Shown: in pieces, positions 53,255-63,217 of the stretch
Position numbering within the stretch: position 1 is the first letter of the stretch
How the letters are laid out: every line of letters starts with the position of its first letter
From: Rhodococcus sp. W8901
GTDB taxonomy: Bacteria; Actinomycetota; Actinomycetes; Mycobacteriales; Mycobacteriaceae
NCBI RefSeq assembly: GCF_013348805.1
Contig: NZ_CP054690.1
Location: 3,596,001 to 3,660,000 of the forward strand
Length of the DNA: 64,000 bases
Direction of reading: 5' to 3'
Translations under genes and position numbers: made by a program
The notes under the pieces: generated by a model
The model's input: only the letters and a program-made list of their open reading frames with translations
Told to the model about the DNA's origin: nothing
The model's database searches: none

Positions 53255-54016
53255 CTATTGGAGCGGTGCCGTCGTCCAGCGATCCGTCAGCACACCGATC
53301 GCACCCAACGCGACGGCCGCGGCCGTCGACGTCCGCAGCACCGTCGGACCCAGCAGGACCGCGGTCGCGCCGGCCGCGGTGAGCGCGGCGACCTCGTCGT
53401 CGGATAGCCCGCCCTCGGGGCCGACGACCAGCATCACCTCGGGGGCGTCCCGCAGTGGGAGCGACGCGAGCGGCAACTGCGCCGACTCGTGCAGCACGGC
53501 GACGACGCCACCGCGTCCGACCACGTCGCGCACCCGCTCGAGCACCTGCGGGGTGTGATGGAGTTCGGCGACCTCGGGGACCAACGCACGGCGCGCCTGC
53601 TTGGCCGCGGCCACCGCGGTGTTCCGCCAGCGCGTGACACCCTTCTGAGTCTTGGCGCCCTCCCAGCGGGCCACGCACCGCGACGACTGCCACGGCACCA
53701 CCGCGTCGATCCCGGCCTCGGTGGCCAGCTCGACGGCCAACTCGGAGCGTTCGGCCTTGGGCAGCGCCTGCACCAGCGTCACCGCCGGCGACGGCGGCCG
53801 CTGATCGCGGCGCGCGGTCACCTCGAGGTCGAGCCGGTCCTTTGCAGCGGCCGTGACCGTCGCGTCGGCGATCCCACCGCGACCGTCGGCGAGGAGCAGT
53901 CGCTCCCCCGGCTTGATGCGCCGCACCGTCGCGGCGTGACGGCCCTCGGGCCCGTCGAGCACGGCAAGCTGCCCGACGTCGGGCAGCGGATCGAGATAGA
54001 AGACGGTGGCGGCCAT
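53255..54016 (-). CDS. rsmE: 16S rRNA (U1498-N3)-methyltransferase RsmE
   Basis: This 253-residue SPOUT enzyme shows the N-terminal G-R-H-A-A-T-V-R-R-I-K-P-G-E segment, A-L-P-K-A-E-R-S-E-L and the knot motif L-V-V-G-P-E-G-G-L-S-D-D-E. It methylates U1498 of 16S rRNA. It lies next to dnaJ2-hrcA as in mycobacteria (Rv2372c). Confidence 0.94.
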   Translation of the reverse strand: MAATVFYLDPLPDVGQLAVLDGPEGRHAATVRRIKPGERLLLADGRGGIADATVTAAAKDRLDLEVTARRDQRPPSPAVTLVQALPKAERSELAVELATEAGIDAVVPWQSSRCVARWEGAKTQKGVTRWRNTAVAAAKQARRALVPEVAELHHTPQVLERVRDVVGRGGVVAVLHESAQLPLASLPLRDAPEVMLVVGPEGGLSDDEVAALTAAGATAVLLGPTVLRTSTAAAVALGAIGVLTDRWTTAPLQ

Positions 54017-54034
54017 CAGCGGACCCCGCGTCGG

Positions 54035-55186
54035 TCAGCGTCCACTGAACGCATCACGCAGGCGGGAGAACAGGCCCCCGCTGTTCTGCGAACCGGTGGA
54101 CACGACCTCTGCGTGGTCGCGGTCGCGGTGGTTCTTGAACTCCTGCAGCAGCTTGCTCTGCTTGCCGTCGAGGCGCGACGGGATCACCACCTCGAGGTGG
54201 GCGTGCACGTCGCCGCGGACACCCGAGCGCAGCTTCGGCATCCCGTGGCCGCGCAGGATCGACACCGATCCGGGCTGGGTGCCGGGGTCGACGGTGATCT
54301 CGGTGGGTCCGTCGATGATGGTGTCGAGCGTGACCGAGGTGCCGAGCGCGGCGTCGACCATGGGGACGCGGATGGTGCAGTGCAGGTCGTCGCCGTCGCG
54401 GACGAACACGTCGTGCGGCTGCTCGATCACCTCGACGTACAGGTCGCCGGGGTGGCCGCCGCCGGGGCCGACCTCACCCTGCGCAGCGAGCCGGATACGC
54501 ATGCCGTTGCTGACACCGGCGGGCACCTTGACGGAGATGTCGCGGCGGGCGCGGACGCGGCCGTCGCCGCCGCACTTGTGGCAGGGGTCCGGGATGGTCT
54601 CACCGGCGCCACGGCACGTCGGACACGGACGCGACGTCATCACCTGGCCGAGGAACGACCGCTGCACGGACTGGACCTCACCCGCGCCGCCACACGTCTC
54701 GCAGCGGACCGGCTGCGAATCGCCGTGCGTGCCCGAGCCGGTGCAGCTGTCGCACAGGATCGCGGTGTCGACGGTGATGTGCTTGGTGACACCGGTGGCG
54801 CACTCGTCGAGGGTCAGCTTGGTGCGCAGCAGCGAATCGGCGCCCGGCTGCACGCGCCCCTTGGGCCCGCGACCGCCGCCACCGCCGCCACCGAAGAACG
54901 CCTCGAAGACGTCACCGAGACCACCGAAACCGGCTCCACCGAAGCCACCGGCACCCGCGCCACCGCCGGACTCCATCGGATCGCCGCCGAGATCGACGAT
55001 GCGCCGCTTCTCCGGATCCGTGAGCACCTCGTACGCAGTGGAGACCTCGCGGAACCGCGCCTGCGCCGACTCGTCCGGGTTGACGTCGGGGTGCAGCTCG
55101 CGGGCGAGCTTCCGGTATGCGCGCTTGATCTCCTGGTCGGTCGCGTTCGGCCCGACGCCGAGCGTGCCGTAGTAATCCCGTGCCAC
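54035..55186 (-). CDS. dnaJ2: Chaperone DnaJ2
   Basis: The 383-residue co-chaperone has the J domain with H-P-D, a Gly/Phe-rich linker and four C-x-x-C-x-G-x-G zinc repeats (C-D-S-C, C-E-T-C, C-P-T-C, C-H-K-C). It stimulates DnaK ATPase activity. It sits 96 nt downstream of hrcA and is probably part of that heat-shock unit. Confidence 0.96.
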   Translation of the reverse strand: MARDYYGTLGVGPNATDQEIKRAYRKLARELHPDVNPDESAQARFREVSTAYEVLTDPEKRRIVDLGGDPMESGGGAGAGGFGGAGFGGLGDVFEAFFGGGGGGGRGPKGRVQPGADSLLRTKLTLDECATGVTKHITVDTAILCDSCTGSGTHGDSQPVRCETCGGAGEVQSVQRSFLGQVMTSRPCPTCRGAGETIPDPCHKCGGDGRVRARRDISVKVPAGVSNGMRIRLAAQGEVGPGGGHPGDLYVEVIEQPHDVFVRDGDDLHCTIRVPMVDAALGTSVTLDTIIDGPTEITVDPGTQPGSVSILRGHGMPKLRSGVRGDVHAHLEVVIPSRLDGKQSKLLQEFKNHRDRDHAEVVSTGSQNSGGLFSRLRDAFSGR

Positions 55187-55282
55187 TTTGGGTATCTCGT
55201 CCTTCTCTACTTCGTTCGCATCACACGGTGAGCAGCTCCGGTGCCGGAAGATCCGGGACCGGTGCGGGTGCCCGGCCGCACG

Positions 55283-56326
55283 CTATCGCTCGGCGAGTAC
55301 CTCGCCGATGTACCTGGCAACGGCAGCCACCGAGGCAATTGTTCCCGGATAGTCCATCCGAGTCGGTCCGAGGACCCCCACACCGCCGAGGACGGTGCCG
55401 GCGGCCCCGTAACCGGTGGAGACCACCGACGTGCCGCGCATCTCCGCGACCTGGGTCTCCTCGCCGATCCGCACGGTCACGCGACCGGCATCCTGGGTGG
55501 CGGCCAACAGCTTGAGCACCACCACCTGCTCTTCGAGCGCCTCGAGCACCGAACGCAGCGACCCCGGCAATCCTGCCTGCATCGTGAAGTCGGCCGCATT
55601 GCGGGTGAGGTTGGCGGTGCCGCCGAGGACCAGCCGATCCTCGGGATGCTCCACCAGCGTCTCGACCAGCACAGTCGCCGACCGGACCACGGCGTCACGC
55701 AGGTTCTCCGGCGCATCCTCCGCGAGTTCGGACACCGCGATGGACGCCGCCGCGAGTCGCTTGCCCTCGAGCGCCCCGCCGAGCAGGGCCCGCAACCGCG
55801 ACAGGTCCTCCTCGTCGATCACGTCACCGAGCTCGACGATCCGCTGGTCGACGCGCCCCGAGTCGGTGATCAGCACCAGCAGCAGGCGTGCCGGCGTGAG
55901 CGCCACCACCTCGAGGTGACGCACCGACGACGCCGACAACGTCGGGTACTGCACGACGGCGACCTGGCGGGTGAGTTGTGCGAGCAATCGCACACCGCGA
56001 CGCAGGACGTCATCCAGGTCCACACCGGACTCGAGGAACTCGAGGATGGCGCGCCGCTCGGCCGACGACAGCGGCTTGACCTGGGCGATGCGGTCGACGA
56101 ACTGCCGGTACCCCTTGTCGGTGGGCACCCGGCCCGAACTGGTGTGCGGCTGCGTGATGTAGCCCTCGGCCTCGAGTACCGCCATGTCGTTCCGGATCGT
56201 CGCGCTGGAAACGCCCAGGTTGTGGCGTTCCACCAGCGCCTTCGATCCGATGGGCTCCTGGGTGGCGACATAGTCGGCGACGATCGCCCGGAGAACCTCG
56301 AATCTCCGTTCATCCGTACTCGACAC
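55283..56326 (-). CDS. hrcA: Heat-shock repressor HrcA
   Basis: This 347-residue repressor has an N-terminal winged helix ([33 protein letters not shown]) and the GAF-like effector domain. It binds CIRCE elements in front of chaperone genes. GTG 56326 has GGAGG 9 nt upstream; the frame to 56542 is not used. No clear CIRCE copy was seen just upstream. Confidence 0.94.
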   Translation of the reverse strand: MSSTDERRFEVLRAIVADYVATQEPIGSKALVERHNLGVSSATIRNDMAVLEAEGYITQPHTSSGRVPTDKGYRQFVDRIAQVKPLSSAERRAILEFLESGVDLDDVLRRGVRLLAQLTRQVAVVQYPTLSASSVRHLEVVALTPARLLLVLITDSGRVDQRIVELGDVIDEEDLSRLRALLGGALEGKRLAAASIAVSELAEDAPENLRDAVVRSATVLVETLVEHPEDRLVLGGTANLTRNAADFTMQAGLPGSLRSVLEALEEQVVVLKLLAATQDAGRVTVRIGEETQVAEMRGTSVVSTGYGAAGTVLGGVGVLGPTRMDYPGTIASVAAVARYIGEVLAER

Positions 56327-56567
56327 CGCTGCCCACCTCCACTTCGCCACGAGAACGGGACCCGACGTGGTGGCCCCCGGTACGCGGGCACCGCCGTGCT
56401 TCGTGCCCACCTCGCTACCCAGTCTAATGGCCGGCGCGATTCCGAACGCCGCAGGCCGCGCCGGGCATTCGGTACGAACCGAACAGCCGTCGCAGGCCGT
56501 AGGGTGACCGTCGGGGTGACCGGCATTGGTGATCCGGTCCACACGAGGAACTCAGGCGGCTAGAGCG

Positions 56568-56879
56568 ATGATCTTCAAGGGTGTCAGGGACGGCAAGCCG
56601 TATCCGGAGCACGGGTTGACGCTGCGGGACTGGGCGCAGATCCCCCCGCGCCAGGTGCGACTGGACGAGATCGTCACCACCACGAGAGTCCTGGAACTCG
56701 ATCGACTGCTGTCGGAGGACTCCACGTTCTACGGCGACCTGTTCCCGCACGCGGTGCTGTGGGAGGGCAACATCTACCTCGAGGACGGCGTCCACCACGC
56801 GGTCCGGTCCGCCCTGCGCAATCGCGTCGTCCTGCACGCCCGGGTCTACGACTACGACGCCGCCCTCGCCGACGACTGA
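56568..56879 (+). CDS. Conserved Rv2375-like protein
   Basis: This 103-residue protein starts M-I-F-K-G-V-R-D-G-K-P-Y-P and contains D-S-T-F-Y-G-D-L-F-P-H-A-V-L-W and Y-L-E-D-G-V-H-H-A-V, strongly conserved in mycolata next to hrcA. It has no known function. It is divergent from hrcA and converges with hemW with an 18-nt gap. Confidence 0.85.
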   Translation: MIFKGVRDGKPYPEHGLTLRDWAQIPPRQVRLDEIVTTTRVLELDRLLSEDSTFYGDLFPHAVLWEGNIYLEDGVHHAVRSALRNRVVLHARVYDYDAALADD

Positions 56880-56897
56880 TACCCCCGCCCCTCCGGT

Positions 56898-58106
56898 TCA
56901 GTCGAGGACGTCCCGGACCACGGCGTCGGCGAGCAGCCGACCGCGGTCAGTGAGGATCAGGTGGTCGTCGGCGATCGTCGCGAGTCCGTCGGCGACGACC
57001 CGCTCGGCGGCCGCACGCTCACCCTCGGACAGGTCCGCCAGCGGCAACCCGGTCCGCAGCCGCACGGTGAGCATCACCCGCTCCACGTGCACGTCCTCGG
57101 CACTGAGGGTCTCGCTGCCGCCGACCGGCAGCTCCCCGGCGGACAGGCGGTCCGCGTACCGCGCGGGGTGCTTGACGTTCCACCACCGCACTCCGCCGAT
57201 GTGACTGTGCGCTCCGGGGCCGGCGCCCCACCAGTCGCCGCCGTCCCAGTAGCCCAGGTTGTGGAAGCAGCGGGCGTCGTCGTCGGCCGCCCAGTTCGAC
57301 ACCTCGTACCAGCGCAGGCCCGCCTCGGCGAGACGCGCGTCGATGCGCTCGTAGCGGGACGCGAGGACGTCGTCGTCGGGAGCAGGCAGCTCGCCGCGCC
57401 GGACCTTGCGGGCCAGCGCGGTGCCGTCCTCGACGATGAGCGCGTACGCGGACACATGGTCGACGCCGGCACCGAGCACCGCGTCGAGCGAGGCGTCCAG
57501 GTCGGCGTCGCCCTCTCCGGGCGTGCCGTAGATGAGATCCAGGTTGACGTGGTCGAACCCGGCTGCGCGCGCCTCACGCGCGGCGGCCACGGCCCGCCCC
57601 GGCGTGTGGGTGCGGTCGAGGACCTTGAGCACGTGCGGTGCCGCGGACTGCATCCCGAGCGAGATCCGCGTGTAGCCGGCGCCGCGCAGCGCGCCGAAGA
57701 ACTCGGGTGACGTGGACTCGGGATTCGACTCGGTGGTGACCTCCGCCCCGGGAGCCAGCCCGAAGCTGCCGCGCACGGCCCCGAGAACCTCCGCCAAACC
57801 GTCCGCACCGAGCAGCGAGGGCGTGCCCCCGCCCACGAAGACGGTGTCGACCGCGGGCCCACCCGTGATGTCGGCGGCCTGCGCCAACTCCCGCTTCAGA
57901 GCCTCGAGCCAGGACTGCGGGGACGCGGACGTGCCCAGCTCCCCCGCGGTGTAGGTGTTGAAATCGCAGTAGCCGCACCGCGTGGCGCAGAACGGCACGT
58001 GGACGTAGATCCCGAACGGACGCGTCCCCACTCCCGCCAGGGCCGAGTCGGGAAGCTCGAAGGGTATCGAGTCGACGGCAGGGGTCGAGGCAGCAGATCC
58101 ACTCAC
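56898..58106 (-). CDS. hemW: Radical-SAM haem chaperone HemW
   Basis: The 402-residue protein has the radical SAM cluster motif F-C-x4-C-G-Y-C-D-F, G-G-G-T-P-S and a C-terminal HemN-like domain. HemW binds haem and delivers it to respiratory enzymes; it lacks coproporphyrinogen oxidase activity in studied bacteria. GTG 58106 starts at the usual family N-terminus. Confidence 0.92.
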   Translation of the reverse strand: MSGSAASTPAVDSIPFELPDSALAGVGTRPFGIYVHVPFCATRCGYCDFNTYTAGELGTSASPQSWLEALKRELAQAADITGGPAVDTVFVGGGTPSLLGADGLAEVLGAVRGSFGLAPGAEVTTESNPESTSPEFFGALRGAGYTRISLGMQSAAPHVLKVLDRTHTPGRAVAAAREARAAGFDHVNLDLIYGTPGEGDADLDASLDAVLGAGVDHVSAYALIVEDGTALARKVRRGELPAPDDDVLASRYERIDARLAEAGLRWYEVSNWAADDDARCFHNLGYWDGGDWWGAGPGAHSHIGGVRWWNVKHPARYADRLSAGELPVGGSETLSAEDVHVERVMLTVRLRTGLPLADLSEGERAAAERVVADGLATIADDHLILTDRGRLLADAVVRDVLD

Positions 58107-58157
58107 GTCTCCAGTGTCCCAGCCGCCGTCATCGGCGCCACGTTCCCCCACGAGATC

Positions 58158-58193
58158 GGGACATTTCCCGAGAATTTGGGGGAAATATGTCCC
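58158..58193. promoter_or_regulatory. Imperfect inverted repeat in the sulfate operon promoter region
   Basis: GGGACATTTCCC and GGGAAATATGTCCC are inverted copies with a 2-nt insertion. They lie between hemW and the leader peptide and are candidates for a sulfur regulator site. Confidence 0.4.
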
Positions 58194-58235
58194 CAGTGGT
58201 CGGCAGACGGCAAATCCCATGGCAGAATGGCCGCC

Positions 58236-58325
58236 ATGACAGATACCGGGGTGCGATTGGTGGCCAGACGCCACGTCGACCTCAAGCGTGTCTGTAGCTG
58301 TTGTTGTCTGCCCTGCGGCGTGTAA
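58236..58325 (+). CDS. Polycysteine leader peptide of the sulfate reduction operon
   Basis: A 29-residue frame begins M-T-D-T-G-V-R-L and ends V-C-S-C-C-C-L-P-C-G-V. CAGAAT (58223-58228) ends 7 nt before the ATG, consistent with a leaderless transcript. In mycobacteria leaderless polycysteine small ORFs act as cysteine-responsive attenuators of the operon behind them: ribosomes stall when cysteine is scarce. Position before sirA fits that mechanism. The 169 nt between this peptide and sirA would hold the alternative RNA structures. Confidence 0.8.
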   Translation: MTDTGVRLVARRHVDLKRVCSCCCLPCGV

Positions 58326-58494
58326 AGCAGCCCGGCGTCCCCCTGCCCTGAGTGCAGTCGACGCTCGCCTGTGTTCGTCTCCCCGTTTCTGCCCGCTTAT
58401 CCCGGCCGGCCGAGGACGATCCCCGCGAGGAAACAGCCCTCCTCCCCCGTCTTCGACCGGTGCACCGTGAGATTCACGAAATTCAGGAGCACCC

Positions 58495-60204
58495 ATGACG
58501 TCGACCACCGACGCCGAATCTGCCGTGAGCCCGCCGGCGCGCACCGCGCGTCCGAAGAAGCGTGTCTCCGAGGGCCAGTGGGCCCTCGGCTACCGCGAGC
58601 CGCTCAACGCGAACGAGCAGATCAAGAAGGACGACAACCCGCTCAACGTCCGCGCGCGCATCGAGAACATCTACTCGAAGCAGGGTTTCGACAGCATCGA
58701 CAAGGCCGACCTGCGCGGGCGTATGCGCTGGTGGGGCCTGTACACGCAGCGCGAAGAGGGCTACGACGGCACCTTCACCGGCGACGAGAACATCGACCTG
58801 CTCGAGGCCAAGTACTTCATGATGCGGGTGCGGTGCGACGCGGGCGCGCTCACCGCCGAGCAACTGCGCACGGTCGGCGAACTGTCCACCGAGTTCGGTC
58901 GTGACACCGCCGACCTCTCGGACCGCGAGAACGTCCAGTACCACTGGATCGAGATCGAGAACGTCCCGGAGATCTGGAAGCGACTCGAGGCCGTCGGACT
59001 CAAGACCACCGAGGCGTGCGGCGACTGCCCGCGCGTCGTGCTCGGCTCTCCCCTGGCCGGCGAGTCGTTCGACGAGGTCCTCGACCCGACGCCGGCGATC
59101 GACGAGATCGTCCGCCGCTACATCGGCGATCCCGAATACTCGAACCTGCCGCGCAAGTTCAAGACAGCGATCTCCGGACAGCAGGACGTGGTGCACGAGA
59201 TCAACGACGTCGCGTTCGTGGGCGTCAACCACCCCGAGCACGGCCCGGGCCTGGACCTGTGGGTGGGCGGCGGCCTGTCGACCAACCCCATGCTGGCGCA
59301 GCGTGTCGGCGTGTGGGTGCCGCTGGACGAGGTCCCGGACGTGTGGGAGGCCGTGGTCTCGATCTTCCGCGACTACGGCTACCGCCGTCTGCGTGCGAAG
59401 GCGCGGCTGAAGTTCCTGATCAAGGATTGGGGAATCGAGAAGTTCCGTGAGGTGCTCGAGACCGAGTACCTGAAGCGCAAGCTCATCGACGGCCTCGCGC
59501 CGGAGAAGCCGGAGCGCCCGATCGATCACATCGGTGTCCAGAAGCTGCGTAACGGCCTCAACGCGATCGGGTTCTCCCCCATCGCCGGTCGTGTGTCGGG
59601 CACGATCCTCACCAAGGTGGCCGACGCGGCGGAGCGGATCGGTTCCGACCGCATCCGCTTCACGCCCTACCAGAAGCTGATCGTGCTCGACGTCGCCGAC
59701 GACAAGGTCGAGGAGCTGATCGCCGAACTGCAGCCGCTCGGCCTGCACGCGCGGCCGTCGCACTGGCGCCGGAACCTGCTGGCGTGCAGCGGTATCGAGT
59801 TCTGCAAACTGTCGTTCGTGGAGACCCGCAAGCGCTCGCAGGTGCTCGCACCCGAGCTCGAGGAGCGGCTCGCGGACATCAACGCCCAGCTCGACGTCCC
59901 GATCACGATCAACATCAACGGCTGCCCCAACTCGTGCGGCCGGTCCCAGATCGCCGACATCGGCTTCAAGGGCCAGTTGGTCGACGACGGCGAGGGCAAC
60001 CAGATCGAGGGCTTCCAGGTGCACCTGGGCGGCAGCCTCGGCCTGGACAGCGCCTTCGGCCGGAAGCTGCGCCAGCACAAGGTGACCAGCGCGGAACTCG
60101 GCGACTACATCGACCGGGTGGTGCGCAACTTCGTGAAGCACCGCAACGAGGGTGAACGCTTCGCACAGTGGGCAGTTCGAGCAGACGAGGGGGATTTGCG
60201 ATGA
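58495..60204 (+). CDS. sirA: Ferredoxin-dependent sulfite reductase (SirA/NirA family)
   Basis: This 569-residue enzyme reduces sulfite to sulfide with siroheme and a 4Fe-4S cluster. The cluster Cys are in A-C-S-G-I-E-F-C and N-G-C-P-N-S-C-G, and both ferrodoxin-like half domains are present. The nitrite reductase alternative is less likely because the gene is operonic with cysH and cysDN, as in Rv2391-Rv2392. ATGA overlap couples it to cysH. Confidence 0.93.
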   Translation: MTSTTDAESAVSPPARTARPKKRVSEGQWALGYREPLNANEQIKKDDNPLNVRARIENIYSKQGFDSIDKADLRGRMRWWGLYTQREEGYDGTFTGDENIDLLEAKYFMMRVRCDAGALTAEQLRTVGELSTEFGRDTADLSDRENVQYHWIEIENVPEIWKRLEAVGLKTTEACGDCPRVVLGSPLAGESFDEVLDPTPAIDEIVRRYIGDPEYSNLPRKFKTAISGQQDVVHEINDVAFVGVNHPEHGPGLDLWVGGGLSTNPMLAQRVGVWVPLDEVPDVWEAVVSIFRDYGYRRLRAKARLKFLIKDWGIEKFREVLETEYLKRKLIDGLAPEKPERPIDHIGVQKLRNGLNAIGFSPIAGRVSGTILTKVADAAERIGSDRIRFTPYQKLIVLDVADDKVEELIAELQPLGLHARPSHWRRNLLACSGIEFCKLSFVETRKRSQVLAPELEERLADINAQLDVPITININGCPNSCGRSQIADIGFKGQLVDDGEGNQIEGFQVHLGGSLGLDSAFGRKLRQHKVTSAELGDYIDRVVRNFVKHRNEGERFAQWAVRADEGDLR

Positions 60205-60944
60205 CGGTTGATCTGACGACGGCGACCGAGGACGACCTCCGCGCGTTGGCCGCGCGGGGTGCCACGGAACTGGACGGCGCCTCCGCGCGGGAACTGCTGC
60301 GGTGGACGGAGGACACCTTCGGGGCCGGGGCGAGCGAAGCGACGGGGTATCGCAACAGCTACATCGTGGCATCCAACATGCAGGACGGGGTGCTCGTTCA
60401 CCTTGCGGCACAGGTTCATCCCGGCGTGGACGTGCTGTTCCTGGAGACCGGCTACCACTTCCCGGAGACCATCGGCACCCGCGACGCGGTGGAGCAGGTG
60501 TACGGCGTCAACGTCATCAACGCGCAAGCCGAGGCCTCGGTCGCCGAGCAGGACGCGGCCGAGGGCAAGGACCTGTTCGCCCGCGAGCCCAATCGCTGCT
60601 GCGCGCTGCGCAAGGTCGCGCCGCTGAAGGCGACGCTGAAGAACTACCGGGCGTGGGTCACCGGCATCCGCCGGGTCGAGTCCCCCACCCGGGCGAACGC
60701 CCCGCTGATCTCCTTCGACGAGGCGTTCGGACTGGTGAAGATCAATCCCATCGCCGCATGGTCGGACGACGACATGCAGGCGTACATCGACGAGCATTCG
60801 ATCCTGGTGAATCCGCTCGTCGACGAGGGATATCCGTCCATCGGGTGCGCTCCGTGCACCGCCAAACCTCTCCCCGGCGCCGATCCGCGTAGCGGTCGGT
60901 GGGCCGGTTCCGCCAAGACAGAATGCGGGTTGCACGCCTCATGA
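60201..60944 (+). CDS. cysH: Adenylylsulfate (APS) reductase CysH
   Basis: The 247-residue enzyme reduces APS to sulfite. It has the 4Fe-4S Cys set C133-C134 and C216-x-x-C219, which separates APS from PAPS reductases, and the catalytic C242 in E-C-G-L-H. ATG 60201 overlaps sirA by 4 nt and the stop overlaps cysD by 4 nt. Confidence 0.95.
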   Translation: MTVDLTTATEDDLRALAARGATELDGASARELLRWTEDTFGAGASEATGYRNSYIVASNMQDGVLVHLAAQVHPGVDVLFLETGYHFPETIGTRDAVEQVYGVNVINAQAEASVAEQDAAEGKDLFAREPNRCCALRKVAPLKATLKNYRAWVTGIRRVESPTRANAPLISFDEAFGLVKINPIAAWSDDDMQAYIDEHSILVNPLVDEGYPSIGCAPCTAKPLPGADPRSGRWAGSAKTECGLHAS

Positions 60945-61882
60945 CAATCGACATCTCACTCCCCGAGCCGCGGCTTCAGCTGGACGGCACCAAGTTCGAC
61001 ACCCTCGACGCCCTCGAGTCCGAGGCCATCCACATCTTCCGTGAGGTGGCGGGCGAGTTCGAGCGCCCCGTGATCCTGTTCTCGGGCGGCAAGGACTCGA
61101 CGGTGCTGCTGCACCTCGCGATCAAGGCCTTCTGGCCGGCGCCGCTGCCGTTCGCGCTGCTGCACGTGGACACCGGGCACAACCTGCAGGAGGTGCTCGA
61201 CTTCCGCGACCACGTGGTCGCGAAGTACAACCTGCGCCTGCACGTGGCCAAGGTCGAGGACTACCTCGCCGACGGCCGGCTCACCGAACGCCCCGACGGC
61301 ATCCGCAACCCGTTGCAGACGGTCCCGCTGCTGGACGCGATCGCCGAGAACCGCTTCGACGCGGTGTTCGGCGGCGCCCGCCGCGACGAGGAGCGGGCCC
61401 GCGCCAAGGAGCGGATCTTCTCGCTGCGCAACGCGTTCGGCCAGTGGGATCCCAAGAAGCAGCGCCCCGAGCTGTGGAACCTGTACAACGGCCGGCACTC
61501 CCCCGGCGAGCAGGTGCGCGTGTTCCCGCTCAGCAACTTCACCGAACTCGACATCTGGCGCTACATCGCGCGCGACAACGTCGAGCTGGCCAGCATCTAC
61601 TACGCGCACCAGCGTCCGGTCTACCAGCGCGACGGCATGTGGATGACGCCGGGCGTGTGGGGCGGACCGGCCGACGGCGAAGAGCTGCAGACGCTCTCGG
61701 TGCGCTACCGCACCGTCGGCGACGGCTCGACCACCGGCGCGGTCCTGTCCGACGCCGCCGACAACGAGGCGATCCTCGCCGAGGTCGCCGCGTCGCGTCT
61801 CACCGAGCGCGGCGCCACCCGTGGTGACGACCGAGTTTCCGAAGCGGCCATGGAAGACCGCAAGCGAGAGGGCTACTTCTGA
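60941..61882 (+). CDS. cysD: Sulfate adenylyltransferase subunit 2
   Basis: This 313-residue ATP-PP-loop subunit contains S-G-G-K-D-S-T-V-L-L-H and R-R-D-E-E-R-A-R-A-K-E-R. With CysN it forms ATP sulfurylase, making APS from sulfate and ATP. ATG 60941 overlaps cysH by 4 nt, and cysN starts 2 nt after its stop. Confidence 0.95.
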   Translation: MTIDISLPEPRLQLDGTKFDTLDALESEAIHIFREVAGEFERPVILFSGGKDSTVLLHLAIKAFWPAPLPFALLHVDTGHNLQEVLDFRDHVVAKYNLRLHVAKVEDYLADGRLTERPDGIRNPLQTVPLLDAIAENRFDAVFGGARRDEERARAKERIFSLRNAFGQWDPKKQRPELWNLYNGRHSPGEQVRVFPLSNFTELDIWRYIARDNVELASIYYAHQRPVYQRDGMWMTPGVWGGPADGEELQTLSVRYRTVGDGSTTGAVLSDAADNEAILAEVAASRLTERGATRGDDRVSEAAMEDRKREGYF

Positions 61883-61884
61883 TC

Positions 61885-63213
61885 ATGAGCGACCTTCACG
61901 AGCGTAGCCAGCGGAGCGAGACGAAGCTCCTGCGCCTGGCTACGGCCGGCAGTGTCGACGACGGCAAGTCCACTCTCGTGGGCCGGCTGCTGTACGACAC
62001 CAAATCCGTTCTGGCCGACCAGATCGACGCCGTCACCCGCGCGTCGGTCGACAAGGGCCTGTCCACCCCCGACCTGTCACTGCTCGTCGACGGCCTGCGC
62101 GCCGAACGCGAGCAGGGCATCACGATCGACGTCGCGTACCGCTACTTCGCGACCCCGCGCCGCTCGTTCGTCCTCGCCGACACCCCGGGGCACGTGCAAT
62201 ACACCCGCAACACCGTCTCGGGTGCCTCCACCGCGCAGCTTGTGATCCTGCTGGTCGACGCGCGCAAGGGCGTCATCTCGCAGACCCGCAAGCACGCCGC
62301 GGTGCTGGCGCTGCTCGGGGTGCCGCGACTGGTGCTGGCGGTCAACAAGATCGACCTCGTGGAGGATCCGGCGACGGTCTTCGCCGACATCTCCGCCGAG
62401 TTCCGGTCCCTGACCGGTTCGCTCGGCTGGGCCGCCGAGGACGTCCTGGAGATCCCGGTGTCCGCGCTGCACGGCGACAATGTCGCGGTGCGGTCGGAGA
62501 AGACGCCGTACTACGACGGGCCGACGCTGATCGAGCATCTGGAGTCGGTGCCGGTGGACAGCGACAATGAAGGCAAGCACGCTGTGGGCCTGCGCTTCCC
62601 GGTGCAGTACGTGATCCGTCCGCGCACCGCCGAGTTCCCGGACTACCGCGGCTACGCCGGACAGGTCGCGGCGGGGTCCGTCGCCCCCGGCGACGAGGTG
62701 GTGATCCTGCCGTCCGGAACCCGGACGACGGTCGCCCGGATCGATACCGCCGACGGCGAACTCGACTCCGCGCATGCGGGACGCAGTGTGACGCTGGTGC
62801 TCGCCGACGACGTGGACGTCTCGCGTGGCGATACCATCGCCTCGCCGATCTCCGCCCCCGAGCCGATCGACACGTTCGACGCCACCGTGTGCTGGCTGGC
62901 CGAGAAGCCGCTGCGGCCGGGTGCGCGTCTGCTGCTCAAGCACGGCACCCGCACCACGCAGGCCATCGTCGGGGCCCTCGTCGAGCGCCTCGACGAGCAG
63001 GAGCTGACGTCCGAGCTGAGCCCGGAAACCCTCGAGCTCAACGAGATCGGCAAGATCACGGTGCGCGTCGCGGAGCAGATCGTGGCGGACGACTACACCG
63101 TCAACCGCCACACCGGCTGCTTCCTGCTGATCGACCCGGCCGGCGGCAACACCCTCGCCGCCGGACTCGTCGGCGATGCGATCGCGGCCGTCGAACTCGG
63201 TGAGCGGGTCTGA
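61885..63213 (+). CDS. cysN: Sulfate adenylyltransferase subunit 1 (GTPase)
   Basis: The 442-residue GTPase has G1 G-S-V-D-D-G-K-S-T, D-T-P-G-H-V-Q-Y and N-K-I-D. It couples GTP hydrolysis to sulfate activation by CysD. It ends after the elongation-factor-like domains; there is no C-terminal CysC (APS kinase) domain as in mycobacterial CysNC, which agrees with direct APS reduction by CysH. Confidence 0.95.
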   Translation: MSDLHERSQRSETKLLRLATAGSVDDGKSTLVGRLLYDTKSVLADQIDAVTRASVDKGLSTPDLSLLVDGLRAEREQGITIDVAYRYFATPRRSFVLADTPGHVQYTRNTVSGASTAQLVILLVDARKGVISQTRKHAAVLALLGVPRLVLAVNKIDLVEDPATVFADISAEFRSLTGSLGWAAEDVLEIPVSALHGDNVAVRSEKTPYYDGPTLIEHLESVPVDSDNEGKHAVGLRFPVQYVIRPRTAEFPDYRGYAGQVAAGSVAPGDEVVILPSGTRTTVARIDTADGELDSAHAGRSVTLVLADDVDVSRGDTIASPISAPEPIDTFDATVCWLAEKPLRPGARLLLKHGTRTTQAIVGALVERLDEQELTSELSPETLELNEIGKITVRVAEQIVADDYTVNRHTGCFLLIDPAGGNTLAAGLVGDAIAAVELGERV

Positions 63214-63217
63214 GACC

